From assembly GCA_947471745.1 (NCBI GenBank), contig CANJKZ010000169.1, forward strand, positions 2,302,001-2,366,000: a stretch of DNA of 64,000 bases, read 5' to 3'. Positions 42,357 through 53,771 of this stretch are shown here, piece after piece (within the stretch, counting starts at the first letter, position 1; every line of letters starts with the position of its first letter). The notes under the pieces were generated by a model, which ran no database searches, had not been told where the DNA came from, and saw only the letters and a list, made by a program, of their open reading frames with translations. A program made the translations under genes and the position numbers. The stretch is from Closterium sp. Naga37s-1 (Eukaryota > Streptophyta > Zygnematophyceae > Desmidiales > Closteriaceae).

Positions 42357-43708
42357 TGTCAGAATAGCAGTGAGAAGTTTAGAACAAGAAAGAGGGGTTT
42401 CACTAGCAAGCAGTTGGATACGTATAGCAAACCCTAATTGGGCTGTACTCACTATGGAGTACCCCACTGCAGGCTAGACAATAACATTCTGACACACCCC
42501 CATAGCCAAAGTGGGGTGTAATCAGCACAATGAGCAAGCATAGCAGTAGTTCACAATTATGAGCAAAGCTAGTGGTAGTCACAGCGGGCAAGTGAGGAGG
42601 AGGAAGGACTGTAAGAGGAGAGAAAATAGGAGGCGACGGCTGAAGCTGCAGACACACGGGCAACAGGAGCGGCTGGCACAGTGGCTACCGGGACAGCGCC
42701 CCGGACTACTGGAGTAACTGGCTCACGGGCTACGAGGAGCTACAGGAGCAACGGACCCACGAGCGACAGGCGCAGCAGGCTCTCTGGGCTACCAGGACAG
42801 CGCCCTGGACTACAGGTGCTGCGGACGACAAGACGGCAGCCTCCACTCAGCCTCCCCAAACAGTCCCACCCCCCTGACACACACCCCCTGCAGAAACCCT
42901 AGCTTCACTTCCACGTCACCCCCCAAGCTCCACTCCCTGCGGATCCCACACCTCCACCCCCCTCAGCAGCAGCTGCAGCAGTGGGAGACGAACAAGGAGG
43001 AGGGGAACACCACACCCCCGTGCTTGCCACCCCACACCCCCCACCACCGCAGAACGGACGGCGGCACGGGAGGAATGGGCAGCACGGGGGGGGGGGGGGG
43101 GGGGGGGGGGGACGGGACAGGAGGGCCGCGCGCTCCTCCCCAGGGCGCCACGACGAGTGACGGGAGGGGGGGGACGCGCGGCCCCCCAGGGCGCCGCGAC
43201 GGGCGACGGGAGGGGCGACGCGCGGCCTCCCAGGGCGCCGCGACGGGGCAGCGGGGGGTCGCGCGACGGGACGGCAAGGGCCGCGCGCGCCTCGCCATGG
43301 CGCCACGACGGACGGACGGGGGGCGCGCGCGCCTCGCCAGGGCGCCACGAAGGACGGAAGGCGCGCGCGCCTCGCCAGGGCGCGCCAGGAAGAAAACGGG
43401 CCGCGCGCCCGGAAGAAACCGGGCCGCGCGCCAAACAGGAAAACCGGAAAAAAAAATTCGTATATGCGGTAGCGCGTATGGGGCGCGCGACAGCAGTAGA
43501 GCAGCGGAAGCATTAGGTGGTGGGCCCACCCACAGGATCGACCCAAGGGGATCGACCTGCTCTGAAACCATGTCAGAATAGCAGTGAGAAGTTTAGAACA
43601 AGAAAGAGGGGTTTCACTAGCAAGCAGTTGGATACATATAGCAAACCCTAATTGGGCTGTACTCACTATGGAGTACCCCACTGCAAGCTAGACAATAACA
43701 TTATGACA
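42357..43708 (-). mobile_element. Non-autonomous short-LTR element G
   Basis: LTRs at 42357-42494 and about 43574-43708 start TGTCAGAATAGCAGTG and end ACATTCTGACA / ACATTATGACA. Target duplication ATGTA on both sides. The RT frame of H resumes at 43714. On the minus strand the right LTR is followed by TGGTTTCAGAGC (primer site), and the left LTR is preceded by CTATGGGGGTG (purine tract). The 1.08-kb interior has only GC-rich repeats with a 26-base G-run at 43086-43111. LTR and PPT design match family I. Confidence 0.9.
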
Positions 43709-43713
43709 ATGTA

Positions 43714-44466
43714 GCTACTCCCTTTCCCTCTGGGTTCAAGTGTGTGAAGGAATCAGAGGAGGAGAGCGTTGGCGAAGAGGAGAGGCGCCGTTTTCACTTG
43801 TTGGTGGGCAGCCGCATGTATGCGGCGGTAAACACCCGACCGGATGTCGCCTTTGCTACCAGCCAGCTGGCTAGGGTTTTTCAATGCCCTAATGAAGAGC
43901 AGTTTGCAGCTGGAATGAGGGTGGCCAAGTGTCTTGGCCAAACGGCAACCGTTGGGCTGCAATACTCGGCGGCAGCGCAAAGGCGCCAAAGGGGCGCGGA
44001 TGGCGTTGAATCCGGGCGTTTGTTCCTCACAGCCTTCTCCGATGCCTCTTCTGCATCGGAACAAGAGGACATGACAAGTGTGGGAGGCTTCATTTGCTGT
44101 GTTGGTGGAGGCCCAACTGCTTGGGAGAGCAAGAAGCAGGTGGACCAAGCATTGAGCACGGTGGAGTCCGAGTACATGGCACTCTTCCATGCCGTACGGG
44201 AGATTGTGTGGCAGCGGCGTTTGTTGGCTGAGTTGGGGGAGGAGCAGCAATGACCTACCCCACTCTACTGTGACAGCCAAGGTGCCATTGCATTAGCTAA
44301 GAACCCTGTGTTGCACGACCTCACCAAGCAGATGAGGGTGATATGGCATTGGACGAGGAGCATGGTGGTCGCGGGTGAAGTTGAGTTGCACTACGTGAAG
44401 ACAACGGGGCAGCCAGCTGACATGATGACGAAGAGGCTGGTGGAACAGCAGCATTGGAAGTGTTGA
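43714..44466 (+). pseudogene. Element H RT end and RNase H
   Basis: VGSRMYAAVNTRPDVAFATS and the RNase H motifs AFSDASSASEQEDM and TVESEYMALFHAV follow element R. A TGA at 44251 replaces a Gly codon after EEQQ. The remaining LYCDSQGAIALAKNP and QPADMMTKRL can still be read to 44466. It ends next to the purine tract CCGAGGGGGAG. Confidence 0.87.
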
Positions 44467-44532
44467 AAGCTGTCTGGAATTGCTCTCAACTGAGAGGAGC
44501 AGATCCTAAGGCCAACAATCCGAGGGGGAGTT

Positions 44533-44570
44533 TGTTGGTGCAACCCCATGGTTTGCACTCGGCTTGTTGT
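44533..44570 (+). repeat. Element H 3' LTR, first part
   Basis: TGTTGGTGCAACCCCATGG onward, directly after the purine tract. It is interrupted by element I, and the LTR continues at 53390. Confidence 0.85.
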
Positions 44571-44907
44571 TGTGAATCAAGAAAACAGGAATGAAAAGGA
44601 CTAAGTGAAAGTTGGGTACAAAAGGCAAACCCTAGGCAACTGTACCCCATATGTGCTACCCCACTATAGCCTACAGTAGCTATGTCATATAACTCTGACA
44701 CACCCCCATAGGCAAAGTGGGGGAGAACAAGGGGTCACAAGACCAGTCAAGCAAAGGAAAGCAAGCTCAGGGTGGATCACAAAGTCACCACACATTCCGA
44801 GCACAAGTTCAAGGCCACAAGGCCAGTTCACATGCAGGATTACATATATATATAAGGCTAGACAAGCAAGAGCAGGAGTATATATATATGCAACAGTACA
44901 AACAAGG

Positions 44908-47900
44908 TCAAGAGGTGAGCAAGTGAGGCAAGGTAGGTATAAGACCCAGCTGAGTACAGAAGCGCTGATGATCACAAGGCGCAAGTGCCTTGGTGAAGAT
45001 ATCAGCAGTGTTGGCCTCAGAGGCCACGTACGCAAGTCGCAGCTGACCACGCTGCTGTAGCTCACGAGCAAGGAAGTAGCGAAGAGCAATGTGCTTCGTT
45101 CTGTGCTCCAGTCTCTGCTCTCGACACAAGGCCAGCATGGCCTTGTTGTCTACGTAGAGCACTGGAGGAGAACGAGGCGGCTCTCCGAGGTCAGTCAGCA
45201 GGTAGGTGAGCCAGCGAAGCTCCTGTGCAGCCATGGCCCCGGCGTAGATCTCAGCCTCACAACTGGAGCCGAGAACAGAAGACGAGCGAGTAGCCCGCCA
45301 CGAAACAGAGCCGGAACCAAGGCTGAAGGTGTAACCCTGTGACGACCGCTGCGTAGCCTGGTCGTCAGCCCAAGAAGCGTCTGCGTGTCCAGTGAGGACC
45401 ACTGGACTCTGCCCTCCAAGCACAAGCCCCATGCCCGACGTACTGCACAAGTAGCGCAACACCCTCTTCGCTGCAGCCATGTGCTCCGGTCTGTGTCTCC
45501 CAGGAGCAACATAGCGTGCAAGAATGCTAAGAGAGTATGCAAGGTCAGGTCGTGTGCAGGTCATCAGGTACATGAGGCAGCCAACAAGCTCTGGGTACGG
45601 GCCACTCGACTCTACGGACTCATCCGAAGGCAGAGCTGAGAGCGAGTGGCGAGTAGGCAGAGGAGTGGCCTGAGGCGAGGAGTACGTGAAGCCGAAGCGC
45701 TGAAGGACCTGCTGCACCATGTGTGACTGAGTCAGGGTAATGGTGCGGCGTGCTCTGTCCCGGGTGATCTGCAAGCCAAGGTAGCTGCGCAGTTCACCCA
45801 GGTCTGTGCACGTGTGTCTCTTCTGCAGCTCGGACTTCACGTGGGCGAGTCCAGCAGTGTCAGCTGTGGCAAAGACCAAGTCGTCGACGTACACGAGGAT
45901 GTAGAACGGCTGCAAAGAAGTGTCGGTGCGCAGAAACAGCGACGGGTCGGCAGTAGAGGGAGCAAACCCAAGAGCCGCAAGTGTAGTCCTCAGTGTGTCG
46001 TGCCACTCACGCGGTGCCTGGCGGAGACCGTAGACTGGCCGCCGGAGGCTCCACTGGGTGCCAGGAGGAAAAGACCCAGTGAAGCCAGGTGGGCGACGCA
46101 GCCAGATCTCCTCGTGCAGGCTGCCCTGCAAGAAAGCAGTGCTGAAGTCAAGAGAGTGCAGCTCGTAGTCGCGGTGAGCAGCTATGTGCAGCAGTACCCG
46201 AAGAGTGGTCATCTTCGGGGTGGGAGAGAAGGTCTGAAAGTAGTCAACTCCCTGCCGCTGACTGAAGCCACGAGCCACGTAACGCGCCTTGAAGACAGGC
46301 GGAGAACCCGGCGGCCGCTTCACCCTGAAAATCCACATGCCACTGACGATGTTCGCCCCAGGCGGGGGAACCTCGTCAACGTAGGTGCCTGTGGACTTCC
46401 AGGAAGCCATCTCTGCGTCCATAGCTGCCTGCCACTGAGAGGAGTAGGGACCCTCTATCGCCTCCGCGTAAGAGCGCGGAGTCGGGATGTCAAGTGCATC
46501 CGGGTCTCCCTCAGGGGTAAGCAGTACGGACACGAGATGAGGTGAAGCAGCAGCCAAACACTGGAACTCCTCCTGCCTGTCCTCAAGGACGTCCGTGCCA
46601 AGGGCACACTCACCCCCGACGGACGGAGGACAGACAGACTCAGACTCAGCAACAAGACTAGCAGCGTAGTCTAGACGACAGCGAGCAGCAAAGTCGACGA
46701 GCTCAGTAACTAGGGCAGACGCAGCAGTGGACTCAAAGGAAGGGTCAGTGACAACAGTAGCAAGGAGACGCGTGACAGTAGGACTGGCAGCACGAAGAGA
46801 GTCCGACTCCGGGTCAGGAAGAGCAGGAAGAGAGGACTCAGGAGGAGAAGCCAAAGGGGCACGCAGAGGAGCAGTGGACGGACGCAGAGACATCCGGTGC
46901 GTGCCAGGGACAGGAGGAGGACGCTGACGCGAACCACGAGCACTAGTGCGAGCAGCACGGACAGGCGACGCAGGGCGAGACGCAGGCTCACGACGCTCAG
47001 CAAGACCTCCAGTAGGACCAGTGTAGGGAGAAGGAGCGGGCAGTGGGGAGGCCGGCTGTAACTGTAACTGTGACGGGACAGGCTGTGGACACGCTAAGGG
47101 AGGAGGAGGACCAGTAGAAGGCGGGAGACCAAGAACCTGCTGAAGGAGCGGAACGAAGTACGGCCGAGGCCGCGCGGCGACTCCAGACACAGCAGGGACA
47201 GTACCAGTACCCCCAGCGGCAGCACCAGCGCCAGCAGCACCTCCAGCTCCAGTACCTCCAGCAGCACCAGTAGCACCCCCAGCAGGACCGCCTCCAGGAC
47301 CGACAGCAGTAGCCTCAGCGCCAACACCCTCAGCAGCTCCAGCTCCAGTCGTACCCGCAGGCCCAGCAGCTCCAGTACTCCCAGTACGAGCACCTCCGGG
47401 ACCCGCGGCACCAGCACCCTCAGCAGCCGAAGAACCTCCAGCTCCAGCAGCACGCCTCCAGCGCCGGGCAAACCACTCGCGCAGCTCCTGTGGAGAGAGT
47501 GGCTCCCGCCGAGACGAAGCACCCGGAGAACCTCCAGGCTCAGCACCGCCAGACACCACACGAGCAGGCCCAGCTCCCTCAGGCTCCGCACCCCCAGGCT
47601 CAGCACCTCCAGGCGTAGCACCCCCAGGCTCAGCACCCCCAGTAGTAGCACCCCCAGGCTCAGCACCCTCAGGCTCAGCACCCCCAGTAGTAGCACCCTC
47701 AGGCTCAGCACCCCCAGGCGTAGCACCCACACGCTCAGCACCCCCAGAGTCAGCACCCCCAGGCTCAGCACCCTCTGCAGCACCAGAGTCACCAGTAACC
47801 TCGACAGGCTCGACTGCGTCTACCTGGGACACACCTGAAGGGGCAGGACCCTGAGGGGGGAGGGGGTCTACCGGGGGGGGACCTGGGACAAGGAAGAGCG

Positions 47901-48998
47901 GTGGCGGGGGGAGGGACGGAGTGCGGTAGGGGAAGAGGCGGTAGTAGGGGACCGACTCGTCAAACGTGACGTCCTGGGAGGACAGGACACCGCGAGAGGT
48001 GGGGTGGTAGAACTGCCACCCTGGCGCGTCAGGGGGGAAGCCAAGGAAGACGCAAGGAGCAGCACGAGGGGACAGCTTGTCCGCAGACAAGTCGCGGACA
48101 AACGCCCGAGATCCCCAGACACGGAACGCAGACGCATCGCCAACGTTCCCCGTCCACAGCAAAGCTGGGGAGGTCTCCGGCATGGAGACCCTGGGGTGAA
48201 GGTTGATCTGATGCGCCGCGTACCGAACCGCAAACGGCCACAGAAAATGGGGGGCAGCCGCATGCATCATGGACGTACGGGCGACGTCCATGACCATGCC
48301 AATGCGGCGCTCAGCAATCCCATTTTGCTGTGGAGAGTCCGGAAGCGTGAAGGTCTGGCGGATGCCTCGTGCACGACAGTAGGCTCGCAGAAGGCCAGAG
48401 GAGAACTCTCCACCTCTGTCAGAGTGCAGACGCTGAACAGGAAAGTCCGAGCCGAAGCTCTGCCTGAGCTGGAGACGAGCTGCGCGGATCCAGTCGATCA
48501 ACACCTCAGTGACATCACCCTTGCTGCGCAAGGGGAAGACTGTGGTGTAACGCGAGTAGTCGTCAACCACCAGCAGGAAGTAGCGCTCGTGACCCTGTCC
48601 ACGGACGCGGGCCGGGCCCCACACGTCCATGTGAAGCGTCTGCAGCGGGGCCTCTGTCGGAGGAAACTGGGAGGAGTGAGGGGCAGCCCTCTGCCGCCCC
48701 TCGACACAGGGGACGCAGGTAGGGCCAGGCCCCGGAGGAAGGGGAGGGAGGGACCGGGGAAGACCAGAGACAAGGACACGGGAGGCCATGCTTCGGAGAC
48801 GAAGCAGGGAGGGGTGACCAAGGCGGTGGTGCCAGAGGAGAGTCTCGTGAGACAGGAGGCGACACGAACAGGGGGCAGACTCAGGACCAGACCTGGACGC
48901 TGCAGCAAACACCTGACCCGACGCAGCTACCTGACCAGACGCAGTGACTGGAGGAGACGCAGTGGTCAGGGTGTACAGGCTCGACCCCGGCCGACGGG
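44908..48998 (-). pseudogene. Element I Pol: integrase, linker, RT, RNase H (frame intact; separated from Gag by P)
   Basis: Read from 48998 down, open throughout. Integrase zinc region LLWHHRLGHPSLLRL..CVPCVEGRQ, core LHMDVWGPARVRG, VVDDYSRYTTVF, LHSDRGGEFSS and SPQQNGIAERRIG. The linker holds GGAEPG repeats and PQELREWFARR. RT has WIFRVKRPPGSPP, SLDFSTAFLQG, VYGLRQAPREW and ILVYVDDLVFA. RNase H has GHADASWADDQ, LYVDNKAMLALC and ANTADIFTKAL, stop at 44908. All catalytic positions I can identify are present. Without P this frame joins the Gag part at 50027. Confidence 0.92.
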
Positions 48999-49003
48999 TA
49001 AAC

Positions 49004-50021
49004 TGTTATAGTCTGCAGTCCACTTAGGGGTCGCGGATGCCCATGAAACCGCCTAAGCAGAATCTGACGTCTTCAAACCGCCTCTGTTCAAAACGCCGTC
49101 ACGATCAGCTCCGAGAACATACGAGGCTGAAACTTGGACAGCGGTTAGCCTTAGGTGTCTGCTTTCCAACGGTATATTACTTGCTATTATCAGAGGTGTG
49201 TGCACTACGCAGTGAACGAAAACGTAAGCTCGGCTGAAAAAACGTGTATTCTCATTGATGCAAGGAAGAGGTGAGTACAAAATTGCCTAGGGGACTCATA
49301 AGGGGTTGGGTCATCCTGGGAACTCAGAGAAGGTTGAGTCCTAGGGGAGAAAGGCTAGAGAAGAATGGGAAACGTCCTAGCTAGGTCAGCAAAGCCAACC
49401 ACACTTGGATGTTCAGAGCTGTACTCAAGGCTACCAATAGTGAGTCAAGCCAACATGAGTCAGCTTGTCTTCCCACTTGCACCCTCTTGCAAGTTGCTTC
49501 CAGGAAGACCACACTTCTCAAAAGGAGGGTTATAGAGTCCCACTTGACCACCTGTACTTCTTGTCTCATTCTCTGTCCCTGCACCATTGGCATGACAACA
49601 ATGAAAGGGTGGCAAGGGAAATGCTGCCAACAGTGCACCATGACTACGGAACAGTGAATTTCGGCAGCTGTCACGCAATGCTCAGATGTTGGATCGTTCT
49701 GAAACTTGGTGACCACTTGCACAGCGGGGCAAAGGACTGCCAGGCCGAATTTCAGACCAATCAGATCTCGGTAGACGAGTCAGCAGCCGAAATGGTGAAC
49801 TCGGGTGTTACCAAAAAGGAGTAACACACACTTCCGGGATGCCATAAGTCTTGAAACATAAAATGTTGTCATGCCTTGGTAACTGCTTCAAAAACTATGA
49901 AACTTTGAGGGTTTGAAGAAAACGTGTTGAACAACCTCCCCACAAAATTCCAGAAGCTGAGCAGGCTTGTAGGCCGAATGGGAGTGCGATGACCGTGCCA
50001 CTGTAATGTGTTGGCACAACA
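49004..50021. mobile_element. Solo LTR P, 1,018 bp
   Basis: Starts TGTTATAGTCTG and ends TTGGCACAACA, with target duplication TAAAC on both sides (48999-49003, 50022-50026). The polyprotein of I reads ATF..TRRPG through the site once P and one TAAAC are removed. No internal retrotransposon coding sequence, so it is probably a solo LTR from a family with no other copy in this window. Confidence 0.85.
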
Positions 50022-50026
50022 TAAAC

Positions 50027-51861
50027 GTGGCCAGGTGTCGGCCTGTCCGAGCGTCCGTGCAGTGGGTCACCCGCCGACTCGCAGGAGTGAACTGGTGAAC
50101 CCCCGCATCCTGTAGGTCAGCACCACTCACCAAGTTCGTAGAGAACGAGGGAAGGTAAAGACCAGACAGGGTGCCAGAGGGGGCCGCCGGACACGGGAGG
50201 ACAGTGGAGAAGTGAGCAAGGACAGGACCCCCAGAGGGGTCTGCCAGAGAGACTGCAACTGGCCGGCTAAGCGGCGTGAGTGTGGTGCGGTCTCGAAAGA
50301 AGGAGCGAGAAGCCCCCGAGTCAAGGGTGAAGGTGTGGGAGGCCGAAGCCGACGCAGAACCTGAGAGAGCAGACTCACCAGCACCTGAGGGAGCAGACGC
50401 ACCTAGAGCAGCAGCCTCGCTAGCACCTAGAGCAGCAGCCTCACCAGCACCTAGAGCAGCAGTCTCAATGCCCGGGTCGGGCGGAAAACACCGGTAACAG
50501 TCACCCTCATCACTAATAGTCACAGTATACATGGCAGCAAGAATAGCATCAAAGTCAAGGTCAAAGACAGCCACACCCGCCCTAGACAGCTCACCCCAGC
50601 GGGGGATCTCAGTGGCCTCAGGGAACTGGTGACGCCAAGCGTCCGTGAGGCGGCCAAAGCAGCGCTGGGTGGAGTGCGCACCCCCGCACTGCTCACCCGC
50701 GCGGTCGCCGGTGCGGAGGACGTAGGTGCACGGACCAGTACCCCCACCCCTCTGGCGTGCAGTGTACCACTCACGGAGCTGCTGAGGGGAGGGGATGTCA
50801 CGAGTGCGCTGCTGGTGCTGCTGCTGCTGCTGGCGCTGACCACCACCGGAGCCGACCCTCTGCGCAGTGCCACCCCGACCAGCTCCACCTCCTCCGCCGC
50901 CTCCTCCTCCACCGCCGCCACCTCCGCTCCCTCCGCCACTGCCGCTGCCGCCTCCGCCTCCACTGCCGCCACCGACACCTCCACCCCCGCCACCACCCCC
51001 ACCGCCACCCCCACCTCCTCCACCGCCTCCACTGCCGCCTCCACCGCCCCCGCTAGCTCCTCCAGCGCCCCTGCCCCCCTTGCCCTTGCCAGGGCGGCGT
51101 CTCCCGCTAGGGGTAGACGCCGCACCGACCGACTCAAGCCCAACGAGGTCGGCCGCAGCAGCAGAGGCAACAGAGGGCAAAAGGGGGGAGGGGGAACAAC
51201 CCTCAAAGATGGGGGTGCGAGGGTCACCACGAGAGGCTCCTACAGCTACTATGCTCTTCTCTGCTGCTAGGAGGGACTTCTCGAGGAGGTCAACGGTGAG
51301 AGTGGTGGGGCAAACTGAGAGGAAGTGGTCCCTGACTATGCGAAGGGAGTCAGGGAGCCGGGTGACTATGTAGTAGAGGGTGATGTACATGGGGGGGGGG
51401 TTCTTGGCGCAGAACTCAGCAGGAAGCGCAGCGCGGTAGCGAGTGTCACTAGTGCGTAGGTGCATAATGAGGTCAGCGACTGTGGGAAAGGCAGCAAGGT
51501 CAGGGAAGAGGTACGGTAGCATGAGGCGACTCAGTGCAGCAGTGGCAGGGGAGGAGTAGCGTGCAACTACAGCGTCGTACAAGGTCTGAGCACTCTTGTA
51601 CTGGCTAAAGTGCGCACGCTCAGAGGTAGGCAGGTGGCGACGCACAGCAAGACGTGCAGCAGCATCGCGCGTGGCCCACTGGGAGCGAACAGTTGCGTCA
51701 GCATCAGTGGCGGGGGCAGGAGAGGCACCAGAAGTGAGGTCAAAGAGGGAGAGGCCGTCTGCCCTATCGCACTGTAAGAAAAGCTGCAGGTCATCTATCC
51801 AGACGTCAAAGTCAATGGCCCGACCCTCAGCGTCAAAAGCGAGAACACTAGGGGTAGCCAT
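50027..51861 (-). pseudogene. Element I Gag and protease (frame intact; separated from Pol by P)
   Basis: ATG at 51861 (MATPSVLAFDAEGRAIDF). The Gag N-terminal domain has FDVWIDDLQLFLQ, VVARYSSPATAALSRLMLPY and YRAALPAEFCAKNPPP. A poly-Gly region is followed by PQQLREWYTARQ, then a Cys/His segment (CTYVLRTG, CGGAHSTQRCFGRL), then the protease TLDSGASRSFFRD. It is cut at HLATF by P. The joined Gag-Pol frame would be 1,976 residues with no stop. Confidence 0.92.
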
Positions 51862-51929
51862 GACAGCAGTAGACTAGCAGAGCAAACAGTGGGGTGAGGG
51901 CAGTGCTGTGAGAGAGGCGCTGCTCTTAC

Positions 51930-53150
51930 CGGACAGGGCGGCTCGGGCGGCTCGGCTGCAGGGCGGCTCGGCTGCAGGGCGGCTCGGCGACTCGGCTGCT
52001 GGGCGGCTCGGCTGCTGGGCGGCTCGGCGGCTGGGCGGCTCAGCGGCTCGGCTGCTGGGCGGCTCGGCGGCTCTGCTGCTGGGCGGCTCGGCTGCTGGGC
52101 GGCTCGGCGGCTCGGTTGCTGGGCGGCTCGGTGGCGCAGCTGCTGGGCGGCTAGGCTGCTGGGCGGCTCGGCGGGGCCGCTGAGAGGGCGGCGTCCGGGG
52201 CCGCTGGGAGGAGGCGGCGGGGCCGCTGAGAGGAGGCGGCGTGGCCGGAAAGGTAGGTGGCGGGCCCGCGTCAGGGGCCGCGACAGGGGCCACGTCAGGG
52301 GCCGCGGCAGGGGCCGCGTCAGGGGCCGCGGCAGGGCCGCGTCAGGGCGCCGCGTCAGGGCGCCGCCAGGGGCCGCGGCAGGGGCCGCGTCAGGGCCGCG
52401 TCAGGGCCGCGGCAGAGCCGCGTCAGGGCCGCGTCAGGGGCCGCTTCAGGGCCGCGGCAGGGGCCGCAGCAGGCCGCGTCAGGGCCGCGTCAGGGGCCGC
52501 GGCAGGGCCGCGTCAGGGCCGCGTCAGGGCGCCGCGTCAGGGGCCGCGTCAGGGCGCCGCCAGGGGCCGCGGCAGGGCCGCGTCAGGGCCGCGTCAGGGC
52601 CGCGGCAGAGCCGTGTCAGGGCCGCGTCAGGGGCCGCTTCAGGGCCGCGGCAGGGGCCGCGGCAGGCCGCGTCAGGGCCGCGTCAGGGGGCACGGAAGGG
52701 CCGCGTCAGGGCGCCGCCAGGGGCCGCGTCAGGCCGCGTCAGGGCCGCGTCAGGGCACCACCAGGGGGCGCGTCAGGGGCCGCGATAGGGCGCCGGCAGG
52801 GGCCGCGTCAGGGCGCCGCCAGGGGCCGCGGCAGGGCCGCGTCAGGGCCGCGTCAGGGCCGCGGCAGAGCCGTGTCAGGGCCGCGTCAGGGGCCGCTTCA
52901 GGGCCGCGGCAGGGGCCGCGGCAGGCCGCGTCAGGGCCGCGTCAGGGGGCACGGCAGGGCCGCGTCAGGGCGCCGCCAGGGGCCGCGTCAGGCCGCGTCA
53001 GGGCCGCGTCAGGGCGCCACCAGGGGGCGCGTCAGGGGCCGCGATAGGGCGCCGGCAGGGGCCTCGTCAGGGCGCCGCCAGGGGCCGCATAGGGGGCGCG
53101 TGGGAGGCGGCGTAGGGGCCGCGTAGGGGCAGCGTAGGGGCCGCTAAAAA
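51930..53150 (-). repeat. Element I leader minisatellites
   Basis: 51930-52170 is a GGGCGGCTCGGC(G/T) repeat. 52258-53130 is made of GGCCGCGTCAGG and GGCCGCGGCAGG units of 11-13 bp. Blocks beginning near 52387, 52576 and 52835 repeat a longer pattern with a period of about 190-260 bases. Units differ from those of B, F and G. Confidence 0.85.
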
Positions 53151-53389
53151 AAAATTTTAGGGCAGGGCGCAATGTGTGCGGGCAGCTAAAAAAAAAATTC
53201 TTATGGTGGGCCCTTAGGAAGGAACGGTCCCATGTAGGAACCCGCTCTATACCATGTGAATCAAGAAAACAGGAATGAAAATGACTAAGTGAAAGTTGGG
53301 TACAAAAGGCAAACCCTAGGCAACTGTACCCCATATGTGCTACCCCACTATAGCCTACAGTAGCTATGTCATATAACTCTGACAGTTGT

Positions 53390-53770
53390 CCGTGTGCGTG
53401 CATGCGTGTGTGCATGGAATTGTATGAGGGCATGAGATAATATATATTTCATGCTTATAATAGTGTGTGAATGATGAGTCATGATGTCGAATGTGTGTGT
53501 CGAGTCAATAGCGAGTTATCGCTAGTCGCGTGTCACGTCGTTGTTTGCTTGTCGTGCGCGTTTTCTGTTTTGTCGTGTGTCGAACGTTCGGCGTGCCGCA
53601 GGTGCGTGCAGCAGACTTCCAAGAACTCAAGGATGCGTTTATGGTGAGAACCAGAGCCTTGGTTTCAAGATACAAGTGATTTCAAAGCTCGCCAAAAGGG
53701 TAAACTTCAAGATAGTGAGGATAGTTATATTACAATGTGTATTGTGACAAGACTCTACAAGGAGTCTGCA
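53390..53770 (+). repeat. Element H 3' LTR, second part
   Basis: Continues from 44570 (CCGTGTGCGTGCATGCG). It matches the first half of the full family IV LTR at 53772, ends in ATTACAATGTGTATTGTGACA near 53752, and lacks the second half. Twenty bases later the next LTR starts. Confidence 0.78.
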
Positions 53771-53771
53771 A

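Larger units (their letters stand above)
44571..53384 (-). mobile_element. Copia element I (family I), full length, split by solo LTR P
   Basis: LTRs 44571-44700 and 53255-53384 (130 bp) start TGTGAATCAAG and end AACTCTGACA and differ at about one base. The target duplication is GTTGT on both sides (44566-44570, 53385-53389). Minus orientation: purine tract CTATGGGGGTG beside the left LTR; primer site TGGTATAGAGCGGG beside the right LTR (53236-53254). A leader with minisatellites separates the primer site from Gag. This is the most complete family I copy here. Confidence 0.94.

Noticed and set aside
52241..53126. Two overlapping Arg/Gly/Ala-rich ORFs (268 and 289 aa)
   Set aside because: Made wholly of CCGCGTCAGG-type repeats in the leader of element I, antisense to the element.
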